A stretch of DNA of 64,000 nucleotides from Herbidospora cretacea (GCF_001570605.1 NZ_BBXG01000002.1:280549-344548); one strand, 5' to 3'. Counted from the stretch's first letter, positions 54,515 to 63,980 are shown. Numbers and translations: made by a program. Notes: generated by a model from the sequence alone, not told the origin.

Positions 54515-55801
54515 CTACGCGCAGGACGCGTCGAGGTCGACCGCTTTGGTCTTCGCCTTGGCTTTGGCGCTCGCGGCGACCGGGCGGGGCGTCAGCTCGT
54601 CGTGGACCTTCGACCTGATCAGGTCCCAGTCGGGGTTGCCCGTGCGGATCAGCGGCGGGACGAACTGGAGGCTCTTGATGTCGGCGCCCTTCACCTTCGG
54701 GGCCAGGTCGATGAGGTCAGGCAGCAGGCTGCGGGGGATGTCGGTCGACACGAAGCGCTTGGTCACGTCCGCGATGCGTTCGAAGCCGCGCAGGACCTTC
54801 AGCGGGTCTGCCTGGTCGGCCACCGCGTTCAGCAGGCACTTCTGCCGGCCCATGCGCTGGTAGTCGTCGCTGTCGGTGCGGGAGCGGCCGAACCACAGGG
54901 CCTGGGTGCCGTTCATGTGATGGGTGCCGGCCTTGATGAGGCCCTCGCGGTAGGCGCCGAAGACGATGTCGTTCTTCACGGTGATCGTCACGCCGCCCAT
55001 GGCGTTGATGATCTGGGCGAAGCCCTTCATGTCGACCATCGCGTAGTAGTCGACGTCGAGGCCGAGGATGTCGCCGATCGTCGACTTCAGCAGGTCGGCG
55101 CCGGAGTCGCCGTGGTCCTCGCCCCACTGGAAGACCTCGTTCAGCAGGGCGGCGGAGGGATAGTCGTCGACCGGGACGTTCTGCAGGTTCCGCGGCAGCG
55201 AGAACAGCACCGACTCGCCGGTACGGGTGTCGACCGAGGCCACCGTCATGCTGTCGGTCCGCGCGCCGGGCCGGTCGGGGGCCGAGTCGGCGCCGACGAG
55301 CAGGACGTTCAGGCGCTCCTTCCCGGCCCACGGGTCGGGGTCGGGATCGACCACCGGGGTCAGCGCCTGCGGGACGGGCTCGGGGGCGTCGGCGGCGAAG
55401 ACCGAGGTGACGACCTCGTTCGACACGTACGCCACCCGGGACGCGTAGCCCAGCGGCGCGACCACCAGCGCGCACAGCCCGGCCACGGCGATCAGCGGCG
55501 GTCCCAGCCGCACCCGCCGGGGGGCGACCACCAGCCACGACCACACGATCACCGCCGCCCACACCACGGCCACGGCGACCGCGGCGGCCGAGGCGGTGTC
55601 GAGCCGGTCGAGCAGCAGGGACGGCAGGTGGGACCAGGCGTTGGAGACCACCGTCACGACGGCGGAGACCACCAGCAGGTAGACGGCGGCCAGGGTCAGG
55701 CCGGTCCGGGTCCGGCCCGCCCAGATGTGGGCGACACCCCAGAGGAACGCCGAAGCCAGCGTCAGTGCCAAGGCCCGACGCAGGCTCCGGTTTTCGCGCA
55801 T
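54515..55801 (-). CDS. LCP-family cell-wall glycopolymer transferase (428 aa)
   Basis: Four N-terminal membrane helices (LALTLASAFLWGVAHIWAG to LIAVAGLCALVVAPLGY), then a LytR-CpsA-Psr domain: LNVLLVGADSAPDRPGARTDSMTVASVDT, FSLPRNLQNVPVDDY with the Arg-Asp pair, and FGRSRTDSDDYQRMGRQKCLL. LCP enzymes attach polymers such as teichoic acid or arabinogalactan to peptidoglycan. The C-terminus is Lys/Ala-rich. A second LCP protein is encoded next to it. Confidence 0.85.
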   Translation of the reverse strand: MRENRSLRRALALTLASAFLWGVAHIWAGRTRTGLTLAAVYLLVVSAVVTVVSNAWSHLPSLLLDRLDTASAAAVAVAVVWAAVIVWSWLVVAPRRVRLGPPLIAVAGLCALVVAPLGYASRVAYVSNEVVTSVFAADAPEPVPQALTPVVDPDPDPWAGKERLNVLLVGADSAPDRPGARTDSMTVASVDTRTGESVLFSLPRNLQNVPVDDYPSAALLNEVFQWGEDHGDSGADLLKSTIGDILGLDVDYYAMVDMKGFAQIINAMGGVTITVKNDIVFGAYREGLIKAGTHHMNGTQALWFGRSRTDSDDYQRMGRQKCLLNAVADQADPLKVLRGFERIADVTKRFVSTDIPRSLLPDLIDLAPKVKGADIKSLQFVPPLIRTGNPDWDLIRSKVHDELTPRPVAASAKAKAKTKAVDLDASCA

Positions 55802-55887
55802 GACGCCCCATATGCCCGGTTCGGTGAGTGGCTAACGTTCCTCGCAGGCAGTTCACGGGCCGTTCGGGCCGTGTTTCCTGCTGTTTC

Positions 55888-57297
55888 CTATTGGGTTGTG
55901 CAGGTGTCGTGGGTCGCGTCGAAGCCCTCGACGTCCTCGATCGAGGGCTTGGGCTGCTTGAGACCTTGGTAGTCGGCGCCGAGCACCAGCACGACCTGCT
56001 GGGTGGAGCCGGCCTTCACCTCGAACGTCGTCGACCTCTCCAGCTCGCGGAACACCCGCACCGCCCGGGTCTGGCCGTTGGGGGTGTACTTCACGAACGT
56101 CTTCGCGTACGGCTTCGGCGCGTCCTCGACCTTGAGGATGTGGTAACCCCGCTGCTCAAGGACGGCCGCCACATTGGTGGCCAGGCCCGAGCGGCCCGAG
56201 CCGTTCTGCACGACCACGTGGATCTGGCTGCGGGGGATCTTCTGCTCGCCCGATACGAGCTTCGTGGTCAGCTGGTCCTTGGCGGCCATCGTGAACAGGG
56301 CCTTGGCCTGCGGCTGCGTCCACTCGACGCGCCCCGGGCTGGTCAACGAGTAGTGCCAGGGCGTGGTGATGAACCGGATCGAGCCCGCCTTGAGACCCTC
56401 GGCGCTCAGCGCCAGGTCCTTCAGGACAGTGGGCGTCAGGTCGGGGTCGGTGGTGATCGACTTGGTCACCGCGTCGAGCAGGTTGAGCAGCGCGCCGGGG
56501 TTGGTGAGGGTCTCGCCGCTCATCGCCTTCTTGGACATCGCGGCCAGGAACATCTGCTGGCGCTGGATGCGGCCGATGTCGGAGCCGTCGCCGAGGCTGT
56601 AGCGGGCGCGCACGTAACCCAGCGACTGCTCGCCGTTGAGCGTCTGGCGGCCGGGCGGGAGGGTCAGCAGGGCCTTCTTGTCGTGGATCCCCGGTTCCGG
56701 GACGCAGACCGGCACGCCTCCCAGCGCGTCGACCATGCCCTTGAAGCCGGTGAAGTCGACCTTCACGTAGTGGTCGATGTGGATCTTGGTCAGCGACTCG
56801 ATCGTCCGCCACGTGCAGCCGATGCCGCCCGAGTTGAACGACTCGTTGATCATGCCGACGTGGGCGTTCTGGCCGGGGAAGCCCTTGCGGGCCGGGCACT
56901 GCGGCAGCTGGACGAGCGAGTCGCGCGGGAAGCTGATCAACGTGGCGCCGTCCCGCTTCGGGGAGATGTGGGCCAGGATGATCGTGTCGGTGCGCTCGCC
57001 GGCGAAGACGCCGTATTTCTTGTTCGCGCCGTTGCGCACGTCGGAGCCCACGATCAGCACGTTCATCGCCGGGCTGACCTTGACGGGCCGCGACCCGAGG
57101 TCGGTCGTCGGGACCGCCTCGTGCTTCACGTTCGTGGTGACCTTCACGTAGCCGGTGACCACGAAGCTCACCGCGCCGACCACGACGCCGAGCACGGCCG
57201 CGATCAGCACCTGCACCCACGCGACCCAAAGGCGGCGGGGAGGTTTCTCCTGGAGCGGCAGGACAATCGGCTCCGGACGCACGTCGACCTGACTCAA
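55888..57297 (-). CDS. LCP protein with C-terminal LytR_C domain (469 aa)
   Basis: One N-terminal transmembrane helix (VLIAAVLGVVVGAVSFVVTGYV). The LCP domain contains NVLIVGSDVRN, ISFPRDSLVQLP, and YVRARYSLGDGSDIGRIQRQQ with the catalytic Arg cluster. The C-terminal LytR_C domain begins near IHVVVQNGSGRSGLATNVAAVLEQRGYHI and ends with VLVLGADYQGL. It probably works beside the other LCP protein in wall-polymer attachment; both are leftward but separated by 86 bases. Confidence 0.88.
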   Translation of the reverse strand: MSQVDVRPEPIVLPLQEKPPRRLWVAWVQVLIAAVLGVVVGAVSFVVTGYVKVTTNVKHEAVPTTDLGSRPVKVSPAMNVLIVGSDVRNGANKKYGVFAGERTDTIILAHISPKRDGATLISFPRDSLVQLPQCPARKGFPGQNAHVGMINESFNSGGIGCTWRTIESLTKIHIDHYVKVDFTGFKGMVDALGGVPVCVPEPGIHDKKALLTLPPGRQTLNGEQSLGYVRARYSLGDGSDIGRIQRQQMFLAAMSKKAMSGETLTNPGALLNLLDAVTKSITTDPDLTPTVLKDLALSAEGLKAGSIRFITTPWHYSLTSPGRVEWTQPQAKALFTMAAKDQLTTKLVSGEQKIPRSQIHVVVQNGSGRSGLATNVAAVLEQRGYHILKVEDAPKPYAKTFVKYTPNGQTRAVRVFRELERSTTFEVKAGSTQQVVLVLGADYQGLKQPKPSIEDVEGFDATHDTCTTQ

Positions 57298-57369
57298 CGC
57301 CCAACCCCCGGGGGAACACGGCCCGGGGCCACCCCCCGGTCACCGCTGCAAAGTGTAACGACGAATCCC

Positions 57370-58389
57370 CTAATGCCCGGCCGAAACCGGCGGTCCGGTG
57401 CTTCCACGCGGGTTCAGACTTGCCGCCCGATCCTCGAACGAATCCGTCGAAGCGCCGTCGATCAGCCCCAGGAGCAGCCGTGCCGCCTGAGCGCCGTAAG
57501 CGGGGATGTCCCTGGTCAGGGCGGTCAGCGGGGGGCGTACGACCTGAGAGAGGGGCGAGTCGTCCCAGGCCACGATCGACAGGTGGGCCGGGACGGTCAG
57601 GCCCATCTCCTGGGCGACCGACAGCCCGGCGACGGCCATGATGTCGTTGTCGTAGACGATCGCGGTCGGCCTCACCCGCGACGACAGCAGCCGGCGGGTC
57701 GCCCGCGCGCCCTGCTCACCGGTGTAGTCGGTGTGGACGACCGGGCAGTCGTCGAGGCCGGCGCAGGCGCGGGCGAACGCCTGGTCGCGCAGCGTGGTGT
57801 GGACGAGTTTCGGCAGGCCCGCAATCCGGGCGATCCGCCGGTGGCCGAGGGCCACGAGGTAGTCGACGGTCTCGCGCACGGGCGCGCCCTCGTCGGACCA
57901 GACCGACACCAGCGTCCCCGAGCCCGACGGGTCGCCGATGACGACGACCGGCATGCCGAGGTCCTCCATCACGGGGACGCGCGGGTCGTCGACGTGCAGG
58001 TCGACGAGGAACGCGCCGTCGATGCGGCCCTCGCCCCACCACCGCTGGTGCACCGTGATCTCGCTGGGGTGGTCGCCGACGACCTGGAGCATCAGCGCGA
58101 AGTCGCGGGACGACAGCTCGGCCTCCAGGCCGCTGATCAGCTCCATGAAGAACGGCTCCATGCCGAGGATGCGGGCCGGGCGGCACAGCGCCAGGCCGAT
58201 CGCGTTGGCGCGGGCGCCGTTCAGGGCGCGTGCGGCGCTGTTCGGCCGCCACCCGATTTCATCCGCTATAGCAAGAATGCGCTGCCGGGTGGATTCCGAC
58301 ACACCGGGTTGCCCGTTGAGCGCGTAGGACACCGCACCCTTCGAAACCCCCGCCTGACGTGCGATATCAGCGATCGTCGGTCTTTTCAC
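57370..58389 (-). CDS. LacI-family regulator, probably of the adjacent importer (339 aa)
   Basis: N-terminal LacI HTH (TIADIARQAGVSKGAVSYALNGQPGVSESTRQRIL), the hinge (NSAARALNG), then the periplasmic-binding-like effector domain. It diverges from a family-5 ABC importer whose upstream DNA contains a perfect CebR/CelR-type operator. The recognition helix SKGAVSYALNG differs from the GRGTVSRVING of CelR, so the regulator need not be CebR itself. Repression relieved by a beta-glucoside or oligosaccharide is inferred. Confidence 0.85.
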   Translation of the reverse strand: MKRPTIADIARQAGVSKGAVSYALNGQPGVSESTRQRILAIADEIGWRPNSAARALNGARANAIGLALCRPARILGMEPFFMELISGLEAELSSRDFALMLQVVGDHPSEITVHQRWWGEGRIDGAFLVDLHVDDPRVPVMEDLGMPVVVIGDPSGSGTLVSVWSDEGAPVRETVDYLVALGHRRIARIAGLPKLVHTTLRDQAFARACAGLDDCPVVHTDYTGEQGARATRRLLSSRVRPTAIVYDNDIMAVAGLSVAQEMGLTVPAHLSIVAWDDSPLSQVVRPPLTALTRDIPAYGAQAARLLLGLIDGASTDSFEDRAASLNPRGSTGPPVSAGH

Positions 58390-58407
58390 GCACCCACCCT
58401 GTCGCCC

Positions 58408-58424
58408 TACTTAACTGGTTCAGC
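58408..58424 (+). repeat. Direct repeat TACTTAACTGGTTCAGC, copy 1
   Basis: A near-identical copy (TACTTATCCGGTTCAGC, 15 of 17) lies 65 bases downstream. Both flank the TTGACA-containing centre of the divergent promoter region and may be regulator sites. Confidence 0.45.
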
Positions 58425-58437
58425 ATATATGAGGCTA

Positions 58438-58466
58438 TTGACACGTATGTCATGCAGATTTTACCG
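58438..58466 (+). promoter_or_regulatory. Possible promoter of the importer operon
   Basis: TTGACA (58438-58443) with TTACCG 17 bases on; TTGACACGTATGTCA also contains a TGACA/TGTCA dyad. The -10 element is weak, so the start is uncertain. Confidence 0.3.
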
Positions 58467-58472
58467 TCACGG

Positions 58473-58489
58473 TACTTATCCGGTTCAGC
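58473..58489 (+). repeat. Direct repeat TACTTATCCGGTTCAGC, copy 2
   Basis: Second copy of the 17-bp repeat (15 of 17 identical). It lies between the possible promoter and the palindromic operator. Confidence 0.45.
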
Positions 58490-58515
58490 CATGAATCACA
58501 CATCGGAGTGCCCCT

Positions 58516-58529
58516 TGGGAGCGCTCCCA
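58516..58529. promoter_or_regulatory. CebR/CelR-type operator TGGGAGCGCTCCCA
   Basis: A perfect 14-bp palindrome identical to the operator of CebR (Streptomyces) and CelR (Thermobifida), LacI-family repressors of cellobiose/cellulose genes. Located 76 bases upstream of the SBP start, downstream of the likely promoter. Confidence 0.8.
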
Positions 58530-58604
58530 GCATGTCGGCCGGGGGCTCCCACCGGTCGACCCGTCGGGGGTTGGCCTTTACGTGTGGAAGCAAGGAGAAG
58601 GACG

Positions 58605-60362
58605 ATGCGGAACCGTGCTACCCGGTTTCTGATCCCTGTCGTGGCCGCCAGCCTGCTCGCGGCCGCGTGCACGAGCGGCGGTACGCCCACCCCGGCCCCC
58701 GGGGCGACGGCGCCGGCCGCGCCGGCTCCGGCCGCCGAGGGCGGCGCGTTCCCGCGCAACGAGACGCTCTACACCAGCGGCACCCAGTGGGGCCCGCCCG
58801 CCAACTTCAACCCGATCCGCGAGTGGGACTCCGCGACCGGCACGAAGGGCCTGGTCTACGAGACGCTGTTCCACTTCGACCCGGTCGCCGGGAAGCTCAC
58901 CCCGTGGCTGGCCGCGAGCGGGGCGTGGACCGACGACACGACGTACGAGGTCAAGCTGCGCCCGAACATCACCTGGTCGGACGGCAAGCCGTTCACGGCC
59001 GAGGACGTGAAGTTCACCTTCGAGCTCGGCAAGATGGAGACCGTCCCCTACCACAACCTGTGGAACTGGCTCTCGTCCGTCGAGGCGCCCGACGCGTCGA
59101 CCGTGAAGTTCACCTTCTCCAAGGCCAACTACCAGCAGTGGGACTTCAACATCTACAGCCGCTCGATCGTGCCCAAGCACATCTGGGACGGCCGGGCCGA
59201 GAAGGACGTCCTCGACGGGATCAACGAGAACCCCGTCGGGACCGGCGCGTACAAGTACCACAGCCACGACCAGGACCGTGTGGCGTGGGTGAAGAACGAC
59301 ACCTGGTGGGGCAAGGCCCAGCTCAACCTCGACCCGAAGCCGAAGTACATCGTCGACATCGTCAACTCCTCCAACGAGGTGGCGATGGGCCTGCTGCTCC
59401 AGAAGGGCCTCGACCTGTCCAACAACTTCCTGCCGGGCGCGGCCAACCTGGTCAAGGGCCCCTTCGGCATCAGCACGTTCTACCCCGAGCCGCCCTACAT
59501 GCTCTCGGCCAACACGGCCTGGCTGGTGCCCAACACGAAGAAGAAGCCGCTCGACGACGCCGCCTTCCGCAAGGCGCTGGCCACCTCGGTCGACGTGAAG
59601 AAGATCGTCGAGGGCGTGTACGGCAACCTCGTCAAGCCCGCCAGCCCGACCGGCCTGCTGCCGCAGTGGGACCAGTTCGTCGACCAGGCGGTCGTGGGCC
59701 AGAAGGGCTTCGCGTTCGACACCGCCAAGGCCAAGCAGATGCTGGCCGACGCCGGTTACAAGGACACCAACGGCGACGGCCTGGTCGAGAACAAGGACGG
59801 CTCGAAGATCGCGATGAAGCTCATCGTGCCGGCCGGCTGGACCGACTGGATGGAGGCCATCCGCGTCATCGCCACCGGGGCCAAGGCCGCCGGCATCAAT
59901 GTCGAGGCCGAGTTCCCCGACTACAACGCCCTCGTCGAGGCCCGCAACTCGGGCAAGTTCGACCTGGTCATCAACAACGAGCGGCAGCTGTCGAACTCGC
60001 CGTACACCTACTTCGAGTACGTCTTCCAGCTCCCCGTCCAGGCGCAGCAGAACACCGTGAACTTCGCCCGGTACGAGAACGAGCAGGCCTGGAAGCTGGT
60101 GCAGGAGCTCGACTCCACCAAGACCGACGACATCGAGGGCATGAAGAAGGTCTCCTCGCAGCTTGAGGCGATCATGCTGGACGAGATGCCGGTCATCCCG
60201 CTCTGGTACAACGGCCTCTGGTCGCAGGTCAGCAGCACGACGTGGAAGAACTGGCCCTCCAGTGAGGGCAGCGCGCCCAAGTCGGCGCCCACGATGTGGC
60301 GCAACTGGCTGGAACTCGGCGGCTTCGAGTCCCTCGCCGCGCTGCAGCCGGTCGCTCCCTAG
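58605..60362 (+). CDS. Family-5 (peptide/cello-oligosaccharide-type) ABC substrate-binding lipoprotein (585 aa)
   Basis: Lipoprotein signal MRNRATRFLIPVVAASLLAAAC with Cys lipobox, a Pro/Ala-rich linker, then an SBP_bac_5 body: FNPIREWDSATGTKGLVYETLF, then WSDGKPFTAEDVKFTFELG and PVGTGAYKYHSH. Family-5 proteins bind peptides but also cellobiose-type sugars (for example in Thermotoga). The CebR-type operator upstream favours a sugar. ATG 58605 follows AAGGAGAAGGAC. Confidence 0.88.
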   Translation: MRNRATRFLIPVVAASLLAAACTSGGTPTPAPGATAPAAPAPAAEGGAFPRNETLYTSGTQWGPPANFNPIREWDSATGTKGLVYETLFHFDPVAGKLTPWLAASGAWTDDTTYEVKLRPNITWSDGKPFTAEDVKFTFELGKMETVPYHNLWNWLSSVEAPDASTVKFTFSKANYQQWDFNIYSRSIVPKHIWDGRAEKDVLDGINENPVGTGAYKYHSHDQDRVAWVKNDTWWGKAQLNLDPKPKYIVDIVNSSNEVAMGLLLQKGLDLSNNFLPGAANLVKGPFGISTFYPEPPYMLSANTAWLVPNTKKKPLDDAAFRKALATSVDVKKIVEGVYGNLVKPASPTGLLPQWDQFVDQAVVGQKGFAFDTAKAKQMLADAGYKDTNGDGLVENKDGSKIAMKLIVPAGWTDWMEAIRVIATGAKAAGINVEAEFPDYNALVEARNSGKFDLVINNERQLSNSPYTYFEYVFQLPVQAQQNTVNFARYENEQAWKLVQELDSTKTDDIEGMKKVSSQLEAIMLDEMPVIPLWYNGLWSQVSSTTWKNWPSSEGSAPKSAPTMWRNWLELGGFESLAALQPVAP

Positions 60363-60375
60363 TCCTTCTCGATAC

Positions 60376-60404
60376 GGCCCTCCTTCTGACGACGAGGGAG
60401 GGCC
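60376..60404 (+). terminator. Hairpin between SBP and first permease gene
   Basis: GGCCCTCC ... GGAGGGCC, 8-bp stem with a 13-base loop and no T-run. Such hairpins after an SBP gene often lower downstream expression or stabilise the SBP mRNA. Confidence 0.5.
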
Positions 60405-60422
60405 TCCCTAGGGAGAACCCTT

Positions 60423-61418
60423 TTGCGTCGCTATTTCGGCAGGAAACTCCTCGTCTACGGGCTCACCTTCTTCATGGCCGTGACGGTCAACTGGCTGGTG
60501 CCGCGGCTCATGCCGGGCGACCCGGTCGCGAGCATGCTGGCGCGGGCCAGGGTCGCGCAGCCGGAGGCCCAGGAGGCCCTGCGGGTCTACTACAACAACC
60601 TGTTCGGCTTCGACCTCCCCTGGTGGCAGCAGTATCTGAACTCGTGGGGGTCGCTGTTCCGCGGCGACTTCGGGATCAGCCTGTGGGCGTTCCCGACGCC
60701 GGTCGCCGACCTGCTCACCCGCGCGGTGCCCTACTCGCTCGCGCTGCTCATCCCGTCGATCCTGATCAGCTGGGTGGTCGGGAACCGGCTCGGCGCGCTC
60801 GCCGCCCGCCGCAAGATCCTCGACAACACGGTCCTGCCGGTCTCGTACGTCCTGACCGCCACCCCCTACCTCTGGCTGGCCGCCCTGATGGCCTGGGCTT
60901 TCGGCATCGTGTGGGGGATCTTCCCGGTGGCCGGCGGCTACAGCTTCTCCATCACGCCCTCGTTCACCTGGGACTTCTTCCTCGACCTGGCGTGGCACTG
61001 GCTGCTGCCGTTCGCGTCGCTGTTCCTGGTCGCGCTGGGCGGCTGGGCGATCGGCATGCGCAACGTGATCATCTACGAGCTTGAATCCGACTACGCCAAC
61101 TACCTGTCGGCGCTCGGCGCCCCGCAGCGGCTCATCCGGCGGTACGCCTTCCGCAACGCGGTGCTGCCGCAGATCACCGGGCTCGCGCTCCAGCTCGGCG
61201 TGCTGGTCGCGGGCGCGCTGGTGACGGAGATCGTGTTCTCGTACCCGGGGCTGGGGTCGCTGATCCTGGCGGCCATCCAGAACAAGGACTTCTTCCTGCT
61301 GCAGGGCGCGTTCCTGTTCATCGTGCTCGGCGTGCTGATCGCCAACTTCATCATCGACGTGGTCTACGTGATCGTCGATCCGCGCACACGAGTGGGAATG
61401 GCGGGTGCCTCGGCATGA
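60423..61418 (+). CDS. Family-5-type ABC transporter permease 1 (DppB-like)
   Basis: Six transmembrane helices with an N-terminal domain LPWWQQYLNSWGSLFRGDFGIS, typical of DppB/OppB-type permeases, and the EAA-loop region YLSALGAPQRLIRRYAFRNAVLPQITG. The TTG start is preceded by GGGAGAACCC. It pairs with the next gene's permease; ends four bases inside it. Confidence 0.85.
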   Translation: MRRYFGRKLLVYGLTFFMAVTVNWLVPRLMPGDPVASMLARARVAQPEAQEALRVYYNNLFGFDLPWWQQYLNSWGSLFRGDFGISLWAFPTPVADLLTRAVPYSLALLIPSILISWVVGNRLGALAARRKILDNTVLPVSYVLTATPYLWLAALMAWAFGIVWGIFPVAGGYSFSITPSFTWDFFLDLAWHWLLPFASLFLVALGGWAIGMRNVIIYELESDYANYLSALGAPQRLIRRYAFRNAVLPQITGLALQLGVLVAGALVTEIVFSYPGLGSLILAAIQNKDFFLLQGAFLFIVLGVLIANFIIDVVYVIVDPRTRVGMAGASA

Positions 61419-62257
61419 GGACGGAGGCGCTCTACTTCGCGGTCCGCAACACGAAGCTGCTGGTCGGAGCCGGGATCATCCTGGTCCTGCTGGGAATCGG
61501 GGTCATCGGGCCCTTCTTCATCGACAAGGCCCCGACCGAGTACGTCGGCATGCAGATGCAGCCGCCCGGCGGGGAGTTCTGGCTCGGCACCAACACCTTC
61601 GGCCAGGACCTCTGGGCCCAGTTCGTGCACGGCCTGCGGACCACTTTCCTGGTCGGCGCGCTCGGCGGGGGCATCGCGGCGGCCATCGGCATGGTGGTCG
61701 GGTTCGTGGCCGGCTACAAGGGCGGCTGGGTCGACGAGATCCTCAACATGCTGACCAACATCATCCTGGTGCTGCCGACGCTGGCCGTGCTGTTCATCCT
61801 CAACGCCTACCTGGGCGTCCGGAGCGCGGGCATGCAGGCCCTGTTCATCGGGCTGACGCAGTGGCCGTGGGCGGCCCGGTCGATCCGCGCGCAGACCTTC
61901 TCCCTGCGCGGGCGCGACTTCGTCGACCTGGCCCGGCTCAGCGGGGTCGGCTCGGGCCGCATCATCATGCGCGAGATCGCCCCGAACATGAGCTCATACC
62001 TGCTGCTCACGTTCATCCTGCTGTTCGGCGGCTCGATCCTGATCGCCTCCTCGCTCGACTTCATCGGCCTCGGCCCGACCGACGCGGTCTCCCTCGGCCT
62101 GATGCTGCAACAGGCCCACCAGTGGAGCGCGATGCACCTCGGCCTGTGGTGGTGGTTCATCCCGCCCGGGGCCGGGATCACCCTGATCGTCGGTGCCCTG
62201 TACGTCGCCAACGTCGGCCTCGACGAGGTGTTCAACCCGAAGCTGAGGGAGCTGTAG
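61415..62257 (+). CDS. Family-5-type ABC transporter permease 2 (DppC-like)
   Basis: DppC-type permease: N-terminal helix VGAGIILVLLGIGVIGPFFI, the extracellular PPGGEFWLGTNTFGQDLWAQ motif, and the EAA loop FVDLARLSGVGSGRIIMREIAPNM. ATGA overlap with the DppB-type gene. Stop overlaps the next GTG start. Confidence 0.85.
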   Translation: MRTEALYFAVRNTKLLVGAGIILVLLGIGVIGPFFIDKAPTEYVGMQMQPPGGEFWLGTNTFGQDLWAQFVHGLRTTFLVGALGGGIAAAIGMVVGFVAGYKGGWVDEILNMLTNIILVLPTLAVLFILNAYLGVRSAGMQALFIGLTQWPWAARSIRAQTFSLRGRDFVDLARLSGVGSGRIIMREIAPNMSSYLLLTFILLFGGSILIASSLDFIGLGPTDAVSLGLMLQQAHQWSAMHLGLWWWFIPPGAGITLIVGALYVANVGLDEVFNPKLREL

Positions 62258-63201
62258 TGACTCTGGAAGTCGACGACCTCAGGGTCTACTACCGGACGTT
62301 GAAGGGCGACGTCCAAGCCCTCGACGGTGTCTCCTTCGGCCTCAAGGACGGCGAGATCCTGGGCCTGGCGGGGGAGTCGGGCTGCGGCAAGACCACCCTC
62401 GGCAAGGCGCTGATCAGGCTCGACGGCCGGATGAAGCACGTCGGCGGCTCGGTGACGCTCGACGGGGAGACCCTCCCGATCGGCGACGACGTCAGGATGA
62501 ACCCCTACCGGTTCAAGCAGGTCTCGCTCATCCCGCAATATTCGATGAGCGCGATGAACCCGACCCGCAAGATCGGCCGGATGGTCCGGGAACTGCTCGA
62601 ATCGCGCCGCGAGAAGCTCGACCTCACCGAACTCCACCACCGCCTGGAGCTCGTGGAGCTGCCCAAGGACGTGCTCGGCAAATACCCGATCGAGCTGTCG
62701 GGCGGCATGAAGCAGCGCATGGTCATGGTCATCTCGACCCTGCTCAACCCGTCGCTGCTGATCGCCGACGAGATCACCTCGGCCCTCGACGTCTCCACCC
62801 AGAAAGCGGTGGTCACGACGCTGAAGGGCTTCCGCGACCGGGGCTTCGTGAAGTCGATGGTCTTCATCACCCACGACATCTCGCTGACCAACCAGCTCGC
62901 CGACACGATCATGGTCATGTACGCCGGGAAGCTGGCCGAGAAGGCCCCGGCGGCCACGGTCGTGAACGCGCCGAAACACCCGTACACCCAGCTTCTGATC
63001 TCCTCGCTCCCCGAGGTGGGGGTCCGCTACGCGGACAAGCGCCTCACCGGGATCCCGGGGAACCCGCCGTCGCTGCTGAACCCGGTGGCCGGGTGCCGGT
63101 TCCGGGACCGCTGCCCGCTGGCCTTCGACAAGTGCGCCGAGGAGCCGCCGCCGGTCGAGGTCGAGAAGGACCACGTCGTCGCCTGCTGGAAGGCCGCCTG
63201 A
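62257..63201 (+). CDS. Family-5-type ABC ATPase 1 (DppD-like)
   Basis: ABC motifs: Walker A GESGCGKTT, Q-loop IPQYSMSAMNP, signature LSGGMKQRM, Walker B LLIADEITSALD (Ile in place of the usual Pro), H-loop THDIS. The C-terminus has the oligopeptide-family extension with a CRFRDRCPLAFDKC cluster. GTG 62257 overlaps the previous stop. The frame upstream of it is a shadow of the DppC-type gene. Confidence 0.88.
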   Translation: MTLEVDDLRVYYRTLKGDVQALDGVSFGLKDGEILGLAGESGCGKTTLGKALIRLDGRMKHVGGSVTLDGETLPIGDDVRMNPYRFKQVSLIPQYSMSAMNPTRKIGRMVRELLESRREKLDLTELHHRLELVELPKDVLGKYPIELSGGMKQRMVMVISTLLNPSLLIADEITSALDVSTQKAVVTTLKGFRDRGFVKSMVFITHDISLTNQLADTIMVMYAGKLAEKAPAATVVNAPKHPYTQLLISSLPEVGVRYADKRLTGIPGNPPSLLNPVAGCRFRDRCPLAFDKCAEEPPPVEVEKDHVVACWKAA

Positions 63202-63980
63202 TGCTGAAACTCGACGGGGTCACCAAGGTCTACCGGATCGGTGCGTTCGGCGGGCAGACCATGACGGCGGTCGACGAGGCCGGTTTCGAGATCAAGCCCG
63301 GCGAGGTCGTTTCGCTGATCGGTGAAAGCGGCAGCGGCAAGAGCACGATCGGCAAGATGGTGCTCCGTCTTCTTTCGCCGACCGCCGGAACCATCTCCAT
63401 TGACGGCCACGACATCAAGAAGATGGGCAAACGCGACTACTACCGCAAGGTCCAGGGCGTCTTCCAAGATCCGTTCAGCTCCTACAACCCGGTCTTCAAG
63501 GCCGACCGGGTCTTCGGGATGATCCGCGAGGTCTATTTCAAGGGCGTCCCGGACAAGGAGTGGACGGCCAAGATTGAGGCCGCGCTCGACGCGGTCAGGC
63601 TGAGCCCGGGGGCGGTGCTGAACAAGTTCCCCCACCAGCTCTCCGGCGGCCAGCTCCAGCGGCTGCTGATCGCGCGGGCGCTGCTGCTCGACATCGAATA
63701 CCTGGTCGCCGACGAGATCATCTCGATGCTGGACGCGTCCACCCGCATCGACGTGCTCAACCTGCTCGCCGATCTGAAGCTGCGCGGCCTCGGGGTGCTG
63801 TTCATCACCCACGACCTCGCGCTGGGGAACTACATCAGTGATCGGACGGTCGTCCTCCACAAGGGAAGGATCGTGGAGTACGGACCCACCGACGCCGTGT
63901 TCGAGCAGCCCGAACACGCGTACACGCGCAAGCTGCTGGCGTCGGTGCCGCAACTGCACACGAAGTGGGAGGACGCGTGA
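63201..63980 (+). CDS. Family-5-type ABC ATPase 2 (DppF-like)
   Basis: Walker A GESGSGKST, Q-loop FQDPFSSYNP, signature LSGGQLQR, Walker B YLVADEIISMLDAS and H-loop THDLALG. The D-E-I-I-S-M-L-D variant replaces the DEPTSALD seen in most peptide importers and is frequent in family-5 sugar importers. TGATG overlap with the preceding gene. The next gene begins inside its stop codon. Confidence 0.88.
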   Translation: MLKLDGVTKVYRIGAFGGQTMTAVDEAGFEIKPGEVVSLIGESGSGKSTIGKMVLRLLSPTAGTISIDGHDIKKMGKRDYYRKVQGVFQDPFSSYNPVFKADRVFGMIREVYFKGVPDKEWTAKIEAALDAVRLSPGAVLNKFPHQLSGGQLQRLLIARALLLDIEYLVADEIISMLDASTRIDVLNLLADLKLRGLGVLFITHDLALGNYISDRTVVLHKGRIVEYGPTDAVFEQPEHAYTRKLLASVPQLHTKWEDA

